DNA of 64,000 bases from Flavobacterium luteolum (GCF_027111275.1 NZ_CP114286.1:3954501-4018500), one strand, 5' to 3'; shown: positions 8,376 to 17,592, counted from the first letter of the stretch. Numbers and translations: made by a program. The notes: generated from the sequence alone by a model not told the origin.

Positions 8376-10610
8376 ATGAAAAGAGAAAAAAAATTATGGC
8401 TGGTTTTTGCATTGGTAATGAGTATATCATTTGCAGTGCTGGGTTATTATGGTTATGAGATTTATCAGCAGGCACCACCAGTCCCAAAAGAAATTGTAAC
8501 CGATTCAGGTAAAGCCGTTTTTAGTGAAAGCGAAATTAAAGACGGGCAAAATATCTGGCAAAGTATAGGTGGCCAGGAAGTGGGATCTATCTGGGGGCAC
8601 GGAGCTTATGTGGCCCCAGACTGGACCGCGGATTGGTTGCACAGAGAAGCCGTTTTTATATTGGATATTTATGCTAAGAAAGATTTCGATAAAAAATATA
8701 ATGAATTAGACGCCGAAAAACAATCGGCTCTTAAGGTTCGTTTGCAGAAAGACTTAAGAACCAATCGATACGATGCTGAGACAGGAGTGCTCACCATTTC
8801 TGAAAATCGTTTGGCCGCAATTGAGTATTTAAGCGAATATTATAAAGGTCTTTTTACGAATGATCCTCAATTTGATAAGTTGAGAGAAGAATATGCGATT
8901 CCGAAAAACTCGATTAAAGATGTAGAGAGAATGCATAAAATGAATGCCTTTTTCTTCTGGGCAACATGGGCAACAGTCACCAATCGTCCTAATGGAGATA
9001 TTTCGTATACACACAACTGGCCGTCAGATGAATTGGTTGGAAATACCGCCACAACCGAACTTTTAGCTTGGTCTGGAGTAAGTATAATTTTACTGATTTT
9101 GAGTGTCGGAATCTTGGTTTTCTATCATGCAAAATCGGGTGAAGAAGAAGAATTTCCGCTTCCAAAAGAAGATCCGCTGATCAAGCAGGGGAAAACCAAA
9201 TCGATGGGTTTGGTAACCAAATATTTCTGGATTGTAAGTCTGCTGATGGTTCTGCAGATGGTTTTCGGAATCATAACAGCGCATTATGGAGTAGAAGGAA
9301 ATGGTCTATATGGAATCCCGATTGATAAAATTCTTCCTTATGCTGTAACGCGTACATGGCATACACAATTGGCGATTTTCTGGATTGCTACGGCTTGGCT
9401 GGCAACAGGATTGTATATCGCTCCAGCAGTTTCGGGTAAAGATCCTAAATTTCAATGTTTTGGTGTCAATTTCTTGTTTGTTGCACTGTTGATTATTGTT
9501 TTAGGTTCTATGGTTGGACAATGGTTTGGAGTAATGCAGAAATTAAATTTAGTTCAAAATTTCTGGTTTGGACATCAAGGTTACGAATATGTTGATTTAG
9601 GACGTTTCTGGCAGATTTTTCTTTTAGTTGGACTGTTTTTATGGCTGGCTTTAATGATTCGTCCGTTGCTTCCAGTTTTAAAGAAAAAAACAGAAGAGAA
9701 AAACCTAATCATTTTGTTTCTGGTTTCTTGTACTGCAATTGCCATGTTTTATGGAGCTGGATTAATGTGGGGAAGACAAACTAATTTAGCTATTGCTGAA
9801 TATTGGAGATGGTGGGTTGTTCACCTTTGGGTTGAAGGTTTCTTTGAAGTATTTGCAACAGTTGTAATTGCCTTTCTGTTTGTTCGTTTGGGATTATTAA
9901 AAACTAAAACGGCCACTTTAAATGTGCTTTTTGCAACCATTATTTTCATGTCTGGAGGTATTTTAGGAACATTCCATCACTTGTATTTCTCAGGAACGCC
10001 AACGGCAATTATGGCTTTAGGAGCAACATTTAGCGCTTTAGAAGTGGTTCCGCTGACTTTAATAGGTTTTGAAGCGTATCAAAACTATAAAATTTCAAAA
10101 TCAACACAATGGATTGCAGATTACAAATGGCCGATTTACTTTATGATTTCGGTGGCATTTTGGAATTTCCTTGGAGCCGGAATTTTCGGATTCATTATTA
10201 ATCCGCCAATTGCCTTGTATTATGTTCAGGGATTAAATACAACACCATTACACGGACATACCGCTTTATTTGGAGTTTACGGAATGCTAGGAATTGGTTT
10301 GGTATTATTTGTATTGAGAAGCTTATACCGAAATGTGACTTGGAATACCAAATTGCTTAAAATTACTTTCTGGTCTTTAAATATTGGTTTATTCCTAATG
10401 GCAATCTTAAGTCTTCTTCCAATTGGAGTTTGGCAGGCTGTGGAAAGTATTAATCACGGAATGTGGTATGCTCGTTCATCAGAATTAATGCAACAGCCAA
10501 CAATGATTACTTTAAAATGGCTTCGCGCTATTGGAGATTCAATTTTCGGAATCGGGTTTATAACAATGGCCTGGTTTGTATTTGAACTGACATTAAAAAA
10601 CAAAAAATAA
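8376..10610 (+). CDS. norB: Quinol-dependent nitric oxide reductase (qNOR)
   Basis: 744 residues from the ATG at 8376. An in-frame TTG at 8361 overlaps the operator and is a less likely start. The protein has the fused NorC-like N-terminal region of qNOR (TM about 9-31, then a large periplasmic domain with DGQNIWQSIGGQEVGSIWGHGAYVAPDWTADWLHREA) and a 12-helix NorB core: RTWHTQLAIFWIATAW, WWVVHLWVEGFFEVF, GTFHHLYFSGTP and LHGHTALFGVYG give the His ligands for heme and the non-heme iron. It reduces 2 NO to N2O using quinol in the inner membrane. It forms a unit with the RIC gene 26 bp downstream, and is preceded by operator copy B. Confidence 0.95.
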   Translation: MKREKKLWLVFALVMSISFAVLGYYGYEIYQQAPPVPKEIVTDSGKAVFSESEIKDGQNIWQSIGGQEVGSIWGHGAYVAPDWTADWLHREAVFILDIYAKKDFDKKYNELDAEKQSALKVRLQKDLRTNRYDAETGVLTISENRLAAIEYLSEYYKGLFTNDPQFDKLREEYAIPKNSIKDVERMHKMNAFFFWATWATVTNRPNGDISYTHNWPSDELVGNTATTELLAWSGVSIILLILSVGILVFYHAKSGEEEEFPLPKEDPLIKQGKTKSMGLVTKYFWIVSLLMVLQMVFGIITAHYGVEGNGLYGIPIDKILPYAVTRTWHTQLAIFWIATAWLATGLYIAPAVSGKDPKFQCFGVNFLFVALLIIVLGSMVGQWFGVMQKLNLVQNFWFGHQGYEYVDLGRFWQIFLLVGLFLWLALMIRPLLPVLKKKTEEKNLIILFLVSCTAIAMFYGAGLMWGRQTNLAIAEYWRWWVVHLWVEGFFEVFATVVIAFLFVRLGLLKTKTATLNVLFATIIFMSGGILGTFHHLYFSGTPTAIMALGATFSALEVVPLTLIGFEAYQNYKISKSTQWIADYKWPIYFMISVAFWNFLGAGIFGFIINPPIALYYVQGLNTTPLHGHTALFGVYGMLGIGLVLFVLRSLYRNVTWNTKLLKITFWSLNIGLFLMAILSLLPIGVWQAVESINHGMWYARSSELMQQPTMITLKWLRAIGDSIFGIGFITMAWFVFELTLKNKK

Positions 10611-10636
10611 AAACACACAAAAACAAATAGATTATC

Positions 10637-11368
10637 ATGGAAAATTTAAAAAACAAAACAATAGGATCATTTGTGGCTGAGGATTTTAGAACCGCTGCAG
10701 TTTTTTCAAAATATAGAATAGATTTTTGCTGCAAAGGAAACCGAACAGTTACTGAAGTATGTGAAAAACAAAATATTGATGCAGATGCTTTATTAGAAAG
10801 TGTTTCGGAAGTTTTAAAATCAGAAAATAGCGGAAGCATTGATTTCAATTCATGGCCATTAGATTTATTGGCAGATTATATTGAGAAAACACATCACCGC
10901 TATGTGGAAGAAAAAACGAATGTTTTACTGCCGTTTTTAGATAAATTATGCAAAGTTCATGGAGCAAATCATCCTGAGTTATTCAAAATCAATGAGTTGT
11001 TTATTGGTTGTGCAGGAGAATTATCTCAGCACATGAAAAAAGAAGAATTGATTTTATTTCCATTTGTAAAAAGAATGGTGAAAACAAAAGATACAGACGG
11101 AGTTTTACATCAGCCATCTTTTGTAACCGTTTCCAATCCGATTGCGATCATGATGCACGAACACGATAATGAAGGCGAACGTTTTAGAGAAATCGCTGCG
11201 TTGACCGATAATTATACTCCGCCAGCAGATGCTTGTACGACTTACAAAGTGACTTTTGCCATGCTGAAAGAGTTTGAAGCTGATTTGCATAAACACATTC
11301 ATTTGGAAAACAATATTTTATTTCCAAAAGCTGTGATTTTAGAAAAAGACTTTGTTGAAGTAGAATAA
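10637..11368 (+). CDS. ric: Iron-sulfur cluster repair di-iron protein (RIC/ScdA/YtfE)
   Basis: 243 residues. An N-terminal DUF542-type domain (about 1-60) with the DFCCKG motif (Cys31, Cys32) is followed by a hemerythrin-like domain with His/Glu ligands for a di-iron site (EKTHHRY, LSQHMKKEE, MMHEHDNE, LHKHIHLENN). RIC proteins repair Fe-S clusters damaged by nitric oxide or oxidants in the cytoplasm. It follows norB after 26 bp and ends in a terminator, so NO removal and damage repair appear to be made together. Confidence 0.93.
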   Translation: MENLKNKTIGSFVAEDFRTAAVFSKYRIDFCCKGNRTVTEVCEKQNIDADALLESVSEVLKSENSGSIDFNSWPLDLLADYIEKTHHRYVEEKTNVLLPFLDKLCKVHGANHPELFKINELFIGCAGELSQHMKKEELILFPFVKRMVKTKDTDGVLHQPSFVTVSNPIAIMMHEHDNEGERFREIAALTDNYTPPADACTTYKVTFAMLKEFEADLHKHIHLENNILFPKAVILEKDFVEVE

Positions 11369-11390
11369 AGGTTAATTTTAATAGTTAGAA

Positions 11391-11437
11391 AACATCGGTA
11401 ATAATCCTCTAAAATGATAATTATCGGTGTTTTTTTT
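11391..11437 (+). terminator. Terminator after ric
   Basis: Arms 11391-11406 and 11416-11431 pair over 16 positions with G-U wobbles and one mismatch, followed by a T run. Confidence 0.65.
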
Positions 11438-11502
11438 AACCATATAAGTAATATAAGTTTATTAAAAACAGACTTATAATTTCTTATATTACTTATATGG
11501 TT
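11438..11502. repeat. Perfect 20-nt inverted repeat (AACCATATAAGT family)
   Basis: Arms 11438-11457 and 11483-11502 are exact complements, beginning AACCATATAAGT, with a 25-nt loop. A related element with 19-nt arms lies at 44958-45034. Confidence 0.8.
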
Positions 11503-11532
11503 TAATAATTTTATAGGTTTAAAAGTTGCAAT

Positions 11533-12756
11533 ATGAATTCTCAAAAAGCTTGGATACTTTGCTGTTTTTTTAATTTTCTGATGGCCTGTGTTTTTGGATT
11601 ATTAATGCGGTTTATGTATCTGTTTCCTTTAGATTTTTTGAACTATAGTTTTTTGCTTCATGCGCATTCGCATGTTGCCATGTTAGGCTGGGTTTATATG
11701 ATCGTTTATGTTTTGGTAGTTCATTTTTTTATTCCAAAAGAAAAAAGCCAGAAACCAATTTATAACCGTCTTTTTTGGCTGACAGAATTTTCAGTTATCG
11801 GAATGATGATTGCTTTTCCAATTCAAGGATATGCTTTGTTTTCGATTGTATTTTCAACCATGCATATTTTGCTGAGCTATTTTTTTTGCCGTTTGGTTTG
11901 GAAAGATTGTTTAAGAGATAAATCTCCATCGCAAAGACTTTTGTCGATTTCTATTTTATTTATGGTTTTATCGACTTTTGGAGTTTGGTGTCTTGGTCCG
12001 GCCGTGAGCACGTTAGGAAAACAAAGCGATTTTTATCAGATCGCGATTCAGTTTTTTCTTCATTTTCAATTTAATGGTTGGTTTATATTGGCAATTTTAG
12101 CTTTGTTTTTAAAACAATTTCAAAATAAAATTGATGAGGTAAAGTTTAAGAAGCTTTACTTTTTGATTATTATTTCTACACTGTTAACAGTCGCTTTTCC
12201 TGTGAGATGGTTTATAGAAAATGACATTTTTAGTTATGTCAATGCTTTAGGAGTTTTAATTCAACTTGGCGCTTTTGTTTATTTCTATAAAATGTTGCAG
12301 CCTGAAATTAGTCATTTTAAAAGCACTTTAGATAAATCGACTAAAATAGTTTATGGTTTGGCATTATGTTCTTTGTTTTTGAAAGTAGGAATTCAATTGC
12401 TGACTCTTTTTCCTAATCTGGCAGAAGTTTCACATCAAATCAGAAATTTTGTAATCGGATTTATTCATTTAACCACTTTAGGAATCATAACGGGATTTTT
12501 GTTTGGAATTTTATTGCAGAATAAAATGCTTTCTGCTGATTCTTCAATATTGAAAATAGGAGTGAAGTGTTTTATTTTAGGATATATTGCAACCGAAGTT
12601 TTATTGTTTCTGCAAGGATGGTTTTTCTTTTTTGGAGAAGGAACAATTTCAGGATATTTTCAAAGTATTTTGATATTGAGTATTCTTTTGGTTTTGGGAT
12701 TGGTTTTAATAATGGCATCACTAGTAAATTTTCGTTCCAATAATTTCAATAAATAA
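11533..12756 (+). CDS. His-rich polytopic membrane protein of the NO island (NnrS/heme-copper-like)
   Basis: 407 residues and about 12 membrane segments. Histidines sit inside predicted helices: HAHSHVAMLGW (about 44-54), the helix starting FSTMHILLSYFF, FFLHFQFNGWF and IGFIHLTTLGIITG. In-helix His of this kind recalls heme-copper oxidase subunit I and the NO-induced heme-copper protein NnrS, but the sequence lacks the usual HxH and metal-site motifs of true oxidases, so I do not name it. Its place after norB and ric, with no gene between, suggests a role in NO metabolism or its cofactor handling. No operator copy was found before it. Confidence 0.75.
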   Translation: MNSQKAWILCCFFNFLMACVFGLLMRFMYLFPLDFLNYSFLLHAHSHVAMLGWVYMIVYVLVVHFFIPKEKSQKPIYNRLFWLTEFSVIGMMIAFPIQGYALFSIVFSTMHILLSYFFCRLVWKDCLRDKSPSQRLLSISILFMVLSTFGVWCLGPAVSTLGKQSDFYQIAIQFFLHFQFNGWFILAILALFLKQFQNKIDEVKFKKLYFLIIISTLLTVAFPVRWFIENDIFSYVNALGVLIQLGAFVYFYKMLQPEISHFKSTLDKSTKIVYGLALCSLFLKVGIQLLTLFPNLAEVSHQIRNFVIGFIHLTTLGIITGFLFGILLQNKMLSADSSILKIGVKCFILGYIATEVLLFLQGWFFFFGEGTISGYFQSILILSILLVLGLVLIMASLVNFRSNNFNK

Positions 12757-13080
12757 GTTTCGGTGAAACGGCATATTTATAATAGAGGGATGACACATTA
12801 TAAAGCTTCGAAGAAGCGAAATATTTATAGAAAACGTTTTGACAAAGATGAAAGAGGCCCCAGCGGAGCGACATATTTATAGAATCATATTAGGATTGTA
12901 ATTTGTTAACCTGATAAATATTTCGCTCCGCTGGAGCTTTCTATGTGGGTGATTTAGATTTTTCTATAAATATTTCGCTTCTCCGAAGCTTAACTTAGCT
13001 TTTTAGATAAATAAAAAACAAGAGTCAACTTTATTTCTAAATCTGCTCTTGTTTCCTTACTAATTAACCTATTTAAATAT
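12757..13080. repeat. Nested inverted repeats ending in GCGAAATATTTATAG
   Basis: This 324-base gap between convergent genes is filled by repeats. Outer arms 12803-12834 and 12960-12991 (32 nt, one mismatch) and inner arms 12860-12880 and 12914-12934 (21 nt, one mismatch) both contain a GCGA(A/C)ATATTTATAG tail. A third, single copy of the tail is at about 12769-12782. The unequal head sequences (AAGCTTCGAAGAAGCG, CCAGCGGAGCG) with a common tail look like a family of mobile or recombining cassettes. The last 70 bases hold the terminator of the nirK unit. Confidence 0.75.
13013..13053 (-). terminator. Terminator of the nirK-SUMF-sco1 unit
   Basis: On the minus strand, AACAAGAG (13046-13053) pairs with CTCTTGTT (13017-13024), followed by TTTTTTAT. 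The loop is long (about 21 nt), so the call is moderate. Confidence 0.5.
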
Positions 13081-13677
13081 CTATATTTTTGCTGCTTCCT
13101 GATTTATGGTTTCAATTGTTTTTTCATTATTAACTCCTAAACCTTCTTGCTGAAATACCAATTCTCCTTCTGGATTAAAAACGCTAATAATATTAGAGTG
13201 CGAAAAATCTATTGGAGAGATTTTTTTATAATTGACAGCCAAAACTGCCGCAAACTCTCTCGTGTTTTCTTCAGATGAACGAAGGAAAATCCAGGGGTCT
13301 TGATTCATTTTATTTTCAATTGCAAACGATTTTAATCTTTCGGGAGTATCTGTTTTCGGATCTATACTGACCAATATTAATTTTACATGCTGTTTTGTCT
13401 TTTTCTCCAGTTTTGATTCAATATCGCGCATATCGGCCACTAATCTAGGGCATGCCGCTTTACAGCTTGTGTAAATCATTACCATTACGAGAACATTCCC
13501 TCTGAGCGATTTTAATTCAATGTCTTTTCCATTTTGCGTTGTCCATTTTGATGGCAGATTATAAATTGATAAATCGCTGATTTCTTTATTTGTTTCTGCT
13601 TTAGTTTCTTTATTATCTGCTTCTTTACAGCTGTAAAATGAGAATAGAAGAAGAAAAGCAATTGCTATTTTTTTCAT
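13081..13677 (-). CDS. SCO1/SenC family copper chaperone lipoprotein
   Basis: 198 residues with a lipoprotein signal (lipobox YSC, Cys17) and a thioredoxin-like domain. The copper ligands of Sco1 are all visible: Cys72 and Cys76 in TSCKAACP and His159 in DFSHSNI. Sco proteins deliver copper or reduce disulfides for copper enzymes outside the cytoplasm. It ends the nirK-SUMF-sco1 unit (17 bp after the SUMF gene), so here the client is probably NirK. Length is typical. Confidence 0.92.
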   Translation of the reverse strand: MKKIAIAFLLLFSFYSCKEADNKETKAETNKEISDLSIYNLPSKWTTQNGKDIELKSLRGNVLVMVMIYTSCKAACPRLVADMRDIESKLEKKTKQHVKLILVSIDPKTDTPERLKSFAIENKMNQDPWIFLRSSEENTREFAAVLAVNYKKISPIDFSHSNIISVFNPEGELVFQQEGLGVNNEKTIETINQEAAKI

Positions 13678-13693
13678 TGTAAACTAATTTAAA

Positions 13694-14470
13694 TTAGATT
13701 TTCGGTTTTGTTGAACTGGCGCATCTAAACCCAAGATTTCGTGTTGAATATTGCGCTTTCAAGCTTCCTCGGAATGCATAGCGCATAAAAGCGGCATAAT
13801 CCATTAAATCGGAAGCATTAACTGATCCGCTTCCGCAGAAAAGATTTTTGTCAGTGCTTTTGTCTTTTCTAGATTCTCCTGATAAAAAAATACTATTGAA
13901 ATCAGATGTCCATTCCCAAACTAAACCATGCATGTCATACACTCCCCAATAGTTTTTGAACGTTTTTCCTATCTCGTTTTCATAAGTTCTTGATTTCTCG
14001 TACCAAGACAAAATGTATTCGTTGAATTCTTTTTTGGTTCTAGCATCTATTTTTTTTGTGTCTGCCATTGCCACATATTCCCATTCGTCCATTGTTGCCA
14101 AACGTTTTCCTTGACATTCGCAGTATTTTTTTGCAGCAAACCAAGAAACACTTGTTACGGGCGATTTTGGTTTTGCATTTCCAAAATCAAAATCGTTTGT
14201 CCAGTAAGACAAATAACTTTTATCGGCAAAAATTCCTTTAATTTTTGATTTTTGATAAGAAGGATTTCTTTTGATAAATTCTAAAAACTCACTATTTGTT
14301 ACAGGATAAATGTCAATATAGAAAGATTTTACCGTAACAGGTTTTTGAGAAACAGTTCCATAAAGAGGGATATAAGATCCCTCTTTTATGAAAGCCATTC
14401 CTTTTTCTTGCGCCTTCATGACACTAAACACAGAGAAAAAGATAGTTAGTATGAAAATGTATTTTTTCAT
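13694..14470 (-). CDS. Exported formylglycine-generating-enzyme-like (SUMF) protein
   Basis: 258 residues with a signal peptide (about 1-20). The SUMF/FGE-like fold is visible in YPVTNSEFLEF, PVTSVSWFAAKKYCECQGKRLATMDEWEYVA, VWEWTSDF and the C-terminal RGSLKAQYSTRNLGFRCAS. True formylglycine-generating enzymes need a Cys pair that I cannot clearly place here, so catalytic function is uncertain; many family members act as binding or other modifying proteins. It sits between nirK and sco1, an arrangement that suggests a role in NirK maturation or electron transfer. Confidence 0.85.
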   Translation of the reverse strand: MKKYIFILTIFFSVFSVMKAQEKGMAFIKEGSYIPLYGTVSQKPVTVKSFYIDIYPVTNSEFLEFIKRNPSYQKSKIKGIFADKSYLSYWTNDFDFGNAKPKSPVTSVSWFAAKKYCECQGKRLATMDEWEYVAMADTKKIDARTKKEFNEYILSWYEKSRTYENEIGKTFKNYWGVYDMHGLVWEWTSDFNSIFLSGESRKDKSTDKNLFCGSGSVNASDLMDYAAFMRYAFRGSLKAQYSTRNLGFRCASSTKPKI

Positions 14471-14486
14471 GCTGAATGTTTGCTGT

Positions 14487-15932
14487 TTATCTTAATGATT
14501 TTACCATTTCTGGCGTAACTTCAGTTTTGTTATTTCCCCAACTGTTATAAATATAGGTCAGTACATTTGCGATTTCATCATCAGATAAATTCTGAGCAGG
14601 CATTACGTTATTGTATTTTTTACCGTTAACGGTTACTTCTCCAGTTAAGCCATGAAGGATTGTTTTAATCGCGCGTTTAGAATCGGCATTTAAATAATCT
14701 GATTTTGCTAAAGGTGGGAAAGTGCTCGGAATTCCTTGCCCTTCAGATTGATGGCAGGCAAAACAGGTTGTTCCGAAAATTTCTTTACCAATATTAATTT
14801 TCTCAGCAACTGTTCGTTTTGGAATTGCAGTTTTTACAGCAGATCCGCCTGGCATTTTTTGTATGGTTCCACCTTCAGGCAGGTAAATACCTTCTTGGAT
14901 TGTTCCAGAATAAATGTTTTTATTTTCTTTTCCTTCCACTTTCAACATTCCCAACGCACCTTTATTAAATGCTCTAAAAATTGAGTGATCAACCAGAATA
15001 AAAGTTCCCGGAGTTTCGACTTTAAAATCTACAATAGCAGCACCACCAGCAGGAATCAAGGTTGTCTGCACATTTTTATTGATTGTACTTCCACCTTCAA
15101 TATGTACACTATCGAAAATTTCTCCAATAACGTGGAAAGAAGAAACTAAATTTGGCCCACCATTTCCAACAAATAAGCGAACCGTTTCTCCAACTTTTGC
15201 TGTCAATTCATTTCCATTAGTTAAAGAACCTACTTTTCCGTTAAAAACAACATAATCAGGAGTTTCTTTTACGGCTTTGTTCATATCAAACGGCTGAAGA
15301 CCTTTTGCGCCGTATTCACCTTGAGTGTAAAAATCACCTTGCATTACATAATATTCTTTATCAACAGGAGGAAGTCCGCCTTCTGGTTCAACCAAAATCA
15401 ATCCATACATACCATTTGCAATGTGCATTCCTACAGGAGCTGTCGCACAGTGATACACATACAATCCAGGATTTATCACTTTAAAGCTGAACACTTTTTC
15501 ATGTCCTGGCGCTACAAGAGAAGAAGTGGCTCCACCACCTGGCCCTGTTACAGCATGTAAATCGATATTGTGAGGTAGTTTGTTATCAGGGTGGTTTTTT
15601 AAGTGAAATTCGACTTCATCGCCCACACGAGTTCTAATAAAACTTCCCGGAACAGAACCTCCAAATGTCCAATAGGTATATTTTACGCCATCAGTCATTG
15701 TACCTTCTTGTTCCTTAATTTCCATGTTTAGTTTTAGCTTCATCGCTGTTCTGTCTCCAACAGGTTTGGGTACATGAGGAGGTGCAGTAAGTTCGGCATC
15801 CATTTCGCCTTCTGTCATAATATCTGCATAAGCTTTCTCTTCGTTTTTCTTGCAGCTTCCTAAGAGGAGAAGCAAACAAAATAAACCTAAAAGGACACGC
15901 AGTTTGCTTAGGGTTTTGTTTTTGTTTTTCAT
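14487..15932 (-). CDS. nirK: Copper nitrite reductase fused to cytochrome c
   Basis: 481 residues, lipoprotein signal with lipobox GSC (Cys27). Two cupredoxin domains carry the full NirK set: type 1 copper His121, Cys162, His170, Met175; type 2 copper His126, His161, His316; catalytic Asp124 and His267. A C-terminal cytochrome c domain (about 375-481) has CFACH (Cys390, Cys393, His394) and a likely axial Met444 in VMPAQN. It reduces nitrite to NO outside the cytoplasm. The fused heme domain probably receives electrons directly, perhaps with azurin as an alternative donor. It heads a three-gene unit and is preceded by operator copy C. Confidence 0.96.
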   Translation of the reverse strand: MKNKNKTLSKLRVLLGLFCLLLLLGSCKKNEEKAYADIMTEGEMDAELTAPPHVPKPVGDRTAMKLKLNMEIKEQEGTMTDGVKYTYWTFGGSVPGSFIRTRVGDEVEFHLKNHPDNKLPHNIDLHAVTGPGGGATSSLVAPGHEKVFSFKVINPGLYVYHCATAPVGMHIANGMYGLILVEPEGGLPPVDKEYYVMQGDFYTQGEYGAKGLQPFDMNKAVKETPDYVVFNGKVGSLTNGNELTAKVGETVRLFVGNGGPNLVSSFHVIGEIFDSVHIEGGSTINKNVQTTLIPAGGAAIVDFKVETPGTFILVDHSIFRAFNKGALGMLKVEGKENKNIYSGTIQEGIYLPEGGTIQKMPGGSAVKTAIPKRTVAEKINIGKEIFGTTCFACHQSEGQGIPSTFPPLAKSDYLNADSKRAIKTILHGLTGEVTVNGKKYNNVMPAQNLSDDEIANVLTYIYNSWGNNKTEVTPEMVKSLR

Positions 15933-15987
15933 AATTGTTTGATTTTGTATTGGTTATAGTCTAATTTAAAAGTGCTAAAATTTTATT

Positions 15988-16017
15988 CAAAAATAAAAGA
16001 CATATTTATCTTTTATT
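15988..16017 (-). promoter_or_regulatory. nirK promoter with 26-bp operator, copy C
   Basis: The palindrome at 15992-16017 carries the core AAAGATAAATATGTCTTT (minus strand, 16013-15996) and is flanked by AATAAAAGA and TCTTTTATT arms. On the minus strand TATTTTTG (15995-15988), an exact TAnnTTTG, overlaps its downstream edge by four bases. Binding here should block nirK transcription. Confidence 0.75.
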
Positions 16018-16163
16018 ATGATAAAAATCATACTTCCTAAAGAATTAGTATATTAAATTAGATTTGGCAATTATTACTTTAAAAACTAACAGTGTTAAGA
16101 ATAATGTTTCGAATATTTTTTAATAAAAATAAATGAGGGTCTGAATTTTAGAAGAATAATGAT

Positions 16164-16171
16164 TATTTTTG
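16164..16171 (+). promoter_or_regulatory. -7 element before the SPT-like gene
   Basis: TATTTTTG matches TAnnTTTG and lies 38 bp before the start codon. No convincing TTG was found about 20 bp further up. Confidence 0.45.
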
Positions 16172-16208
16172 CTCGCTGATAAAGTAAAAAAAACTACTAC
16201 ATTATATT

Positions 16209-17468
16209 ATGGTAAAAGATTTATTCGAAAGAATTCAGGACAATAAAGGACCTTTAGGAAAATGGGCTTCTCAAGCAGAAGGTTATTATGTTTTCCCAAA
16301 GTTAGAAGGAGAGTTGGGTCCTAGAATGCAATTTCACGGAAAAAATATTTTAAACTGGAGTTTAAATGATTATTTAGGTTTAGCTAATCATCCAGAGGTT
16401 CGTCAGGCAGATACAGATGCAGCAATTCAGTTTGGTGCAGCTTATCCGATGGGAGCTCGTATGATGTCTGGACACACTACGTACCACGAACAATTAGAAA
16501 ATGAGTTAGCTGAATTCGTAATGAAAGAATCTGCTTATTTATTGAATTTTGGTTACCAAGGAATGGTGTCTATTATTGATGCTTTGGTTACTAAAAATGA
16601 CATTATTGTTTATGATGTTGATTCGCATGCTTGTATCATTGATGGTGTTCGTTTACACATGGGTAAGCGTTTCACATACAAACACAATGATCTTGAAAGT
16701 ATGGAGAAAAACTTGCAGCGTGCTACTAAAATGGCAGAAGAAACAGGTGGAGGTATTTTATTTATTACTGAAGGTGTTTTTGGAATGCGCGGACAGCAAG
16801 GGAAATTAAAAGAAATCGTTGCTTTAAAAGAAAAATACAATTTCAGACTTTTGGTAGATGATGCTCACGGATTTGGTACATTAGGTAAAACTGGTGCTGG
16901 AGCAGGTGAGGAGCAAGGAGTTCAAGATGAAATCGATGTTTATTTCTCTACTTTTGCAAAATCTATGGCTAATATCGGAGCTTTCGTAGCGGCTGATAAA
17001 ACGGTTATCGATTATTTGAAATACAACTTGCGTTCTCAAATGTTTGCTAAAGCATTACCAATGATTCAGACAATTGGTTCTTTGAAACGTTTAGAATTAT
17101 TGCGTAAATCTTCTGCAATTAAAGATAAGCTTTGGGAAAACGTAAATGCATTGCAAAACGGTCTTAAAGAAAAAGGATTTAATATTGGAGATACCAATAC
17201 TTGTATTACTCCAGTTTACTTAGAAGGAAGTATTCCTGAGGCAATGGTAATGGTAAACGATTTAAGAGAAAATTATGGTATTTTCCTTTCTATTGTTGTT
17301 TATCCAGTTATTCCAAAAGGAATTATCTTATTGAGAATGATCCCGACAGCTTCACATACATTAGAAGATATCGAAGAGACTTTAACAGCTTTTGAGGCAA
17401 TCCGTGAGAAATTGACAAACGGAACTTATAAAGAAATTGCAGAACGTACAACTGTTGACGTTTCGTAA
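16209..17468 (+). CDS. Serine palmitoyltransferase / cysteate acyltransferase-type alpha-oxoamine synthase
   Basis: 419 residues, full-length PLP enzyme of the alpha-oxoamine synthase family. PLP lysine Lys251 in STFAKSMANIG, His140 in DSHACIIDG (stacks on the cofactor ring) and the DDAHGFGTLG motif (Asp217, His220) are visible. In Flavobacterium a member of this group makes the capnine base of sulfonolipids from cysteate, needed for gliding; others are serine palmitoyltransferases that start sphingolipid synthesis. Sequence alone does not settle serine against cysteate. A GNAT gene 0.7 kb downstream may be its N-acyltransferase partner. Confidence 0.88.
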   Translation: MVKDLFERIQDNKGPLGKWASQAEGYYVFPKLEGELGPRMQFHGKNILNWSLNDYLGLANHPEVRQADTDAAIQFGAAYPMGARMMSGHTTYHEQLENELAEFVMKESAYLLNFGYQGMVSIIDALVTKNDIIVYDVDSHACIIDGVRLHMGKRFTYKHNDLESMEKNLQRATKMAEETGGGILFITEGVFGMRGQQGKLKEIVALKEKYNFRLLVDDAHGFGTLGKTGAGAGEEQGVQDEIDVYFSTFAKSMANIGAFVAADKTVIDYLKYNLRSQMFAKALPMIQTIGSLKRLELLRKSSAIKDKLWENVNALQNGLKEKGFNIGDTNTCITPVYLEGSIPEAMVMVNDLRENYGIFLSIVVYPVIPKGIILLRMIPTASHTLEDIEETLTAFEAIREKLTNGTYKEIAERTTVDVS

Positions 17469-17506
17469 TGACTTAAAAAATAAATTCTCAACATGGGAAT
17501 TATGTA

Positions 17507-17541
17507 AAAAAATCCATTCGTTATGCGAATGGATTTTTTTT
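17507..17541 (+). terminator. Terminator after the SPT-like gene
   Basis: AATCCATTCG (17511-17520) pairs with CGAATGGATT (17526-17535) around TTATG, then a T run. The same stem recurs at 18101-18128. Confidence 0.85.
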
Positions 17542-17592
17542 ATTTAAAGTAACTTTATTTCATAATCAACAAAATAAAAAATAAAGATAAGT

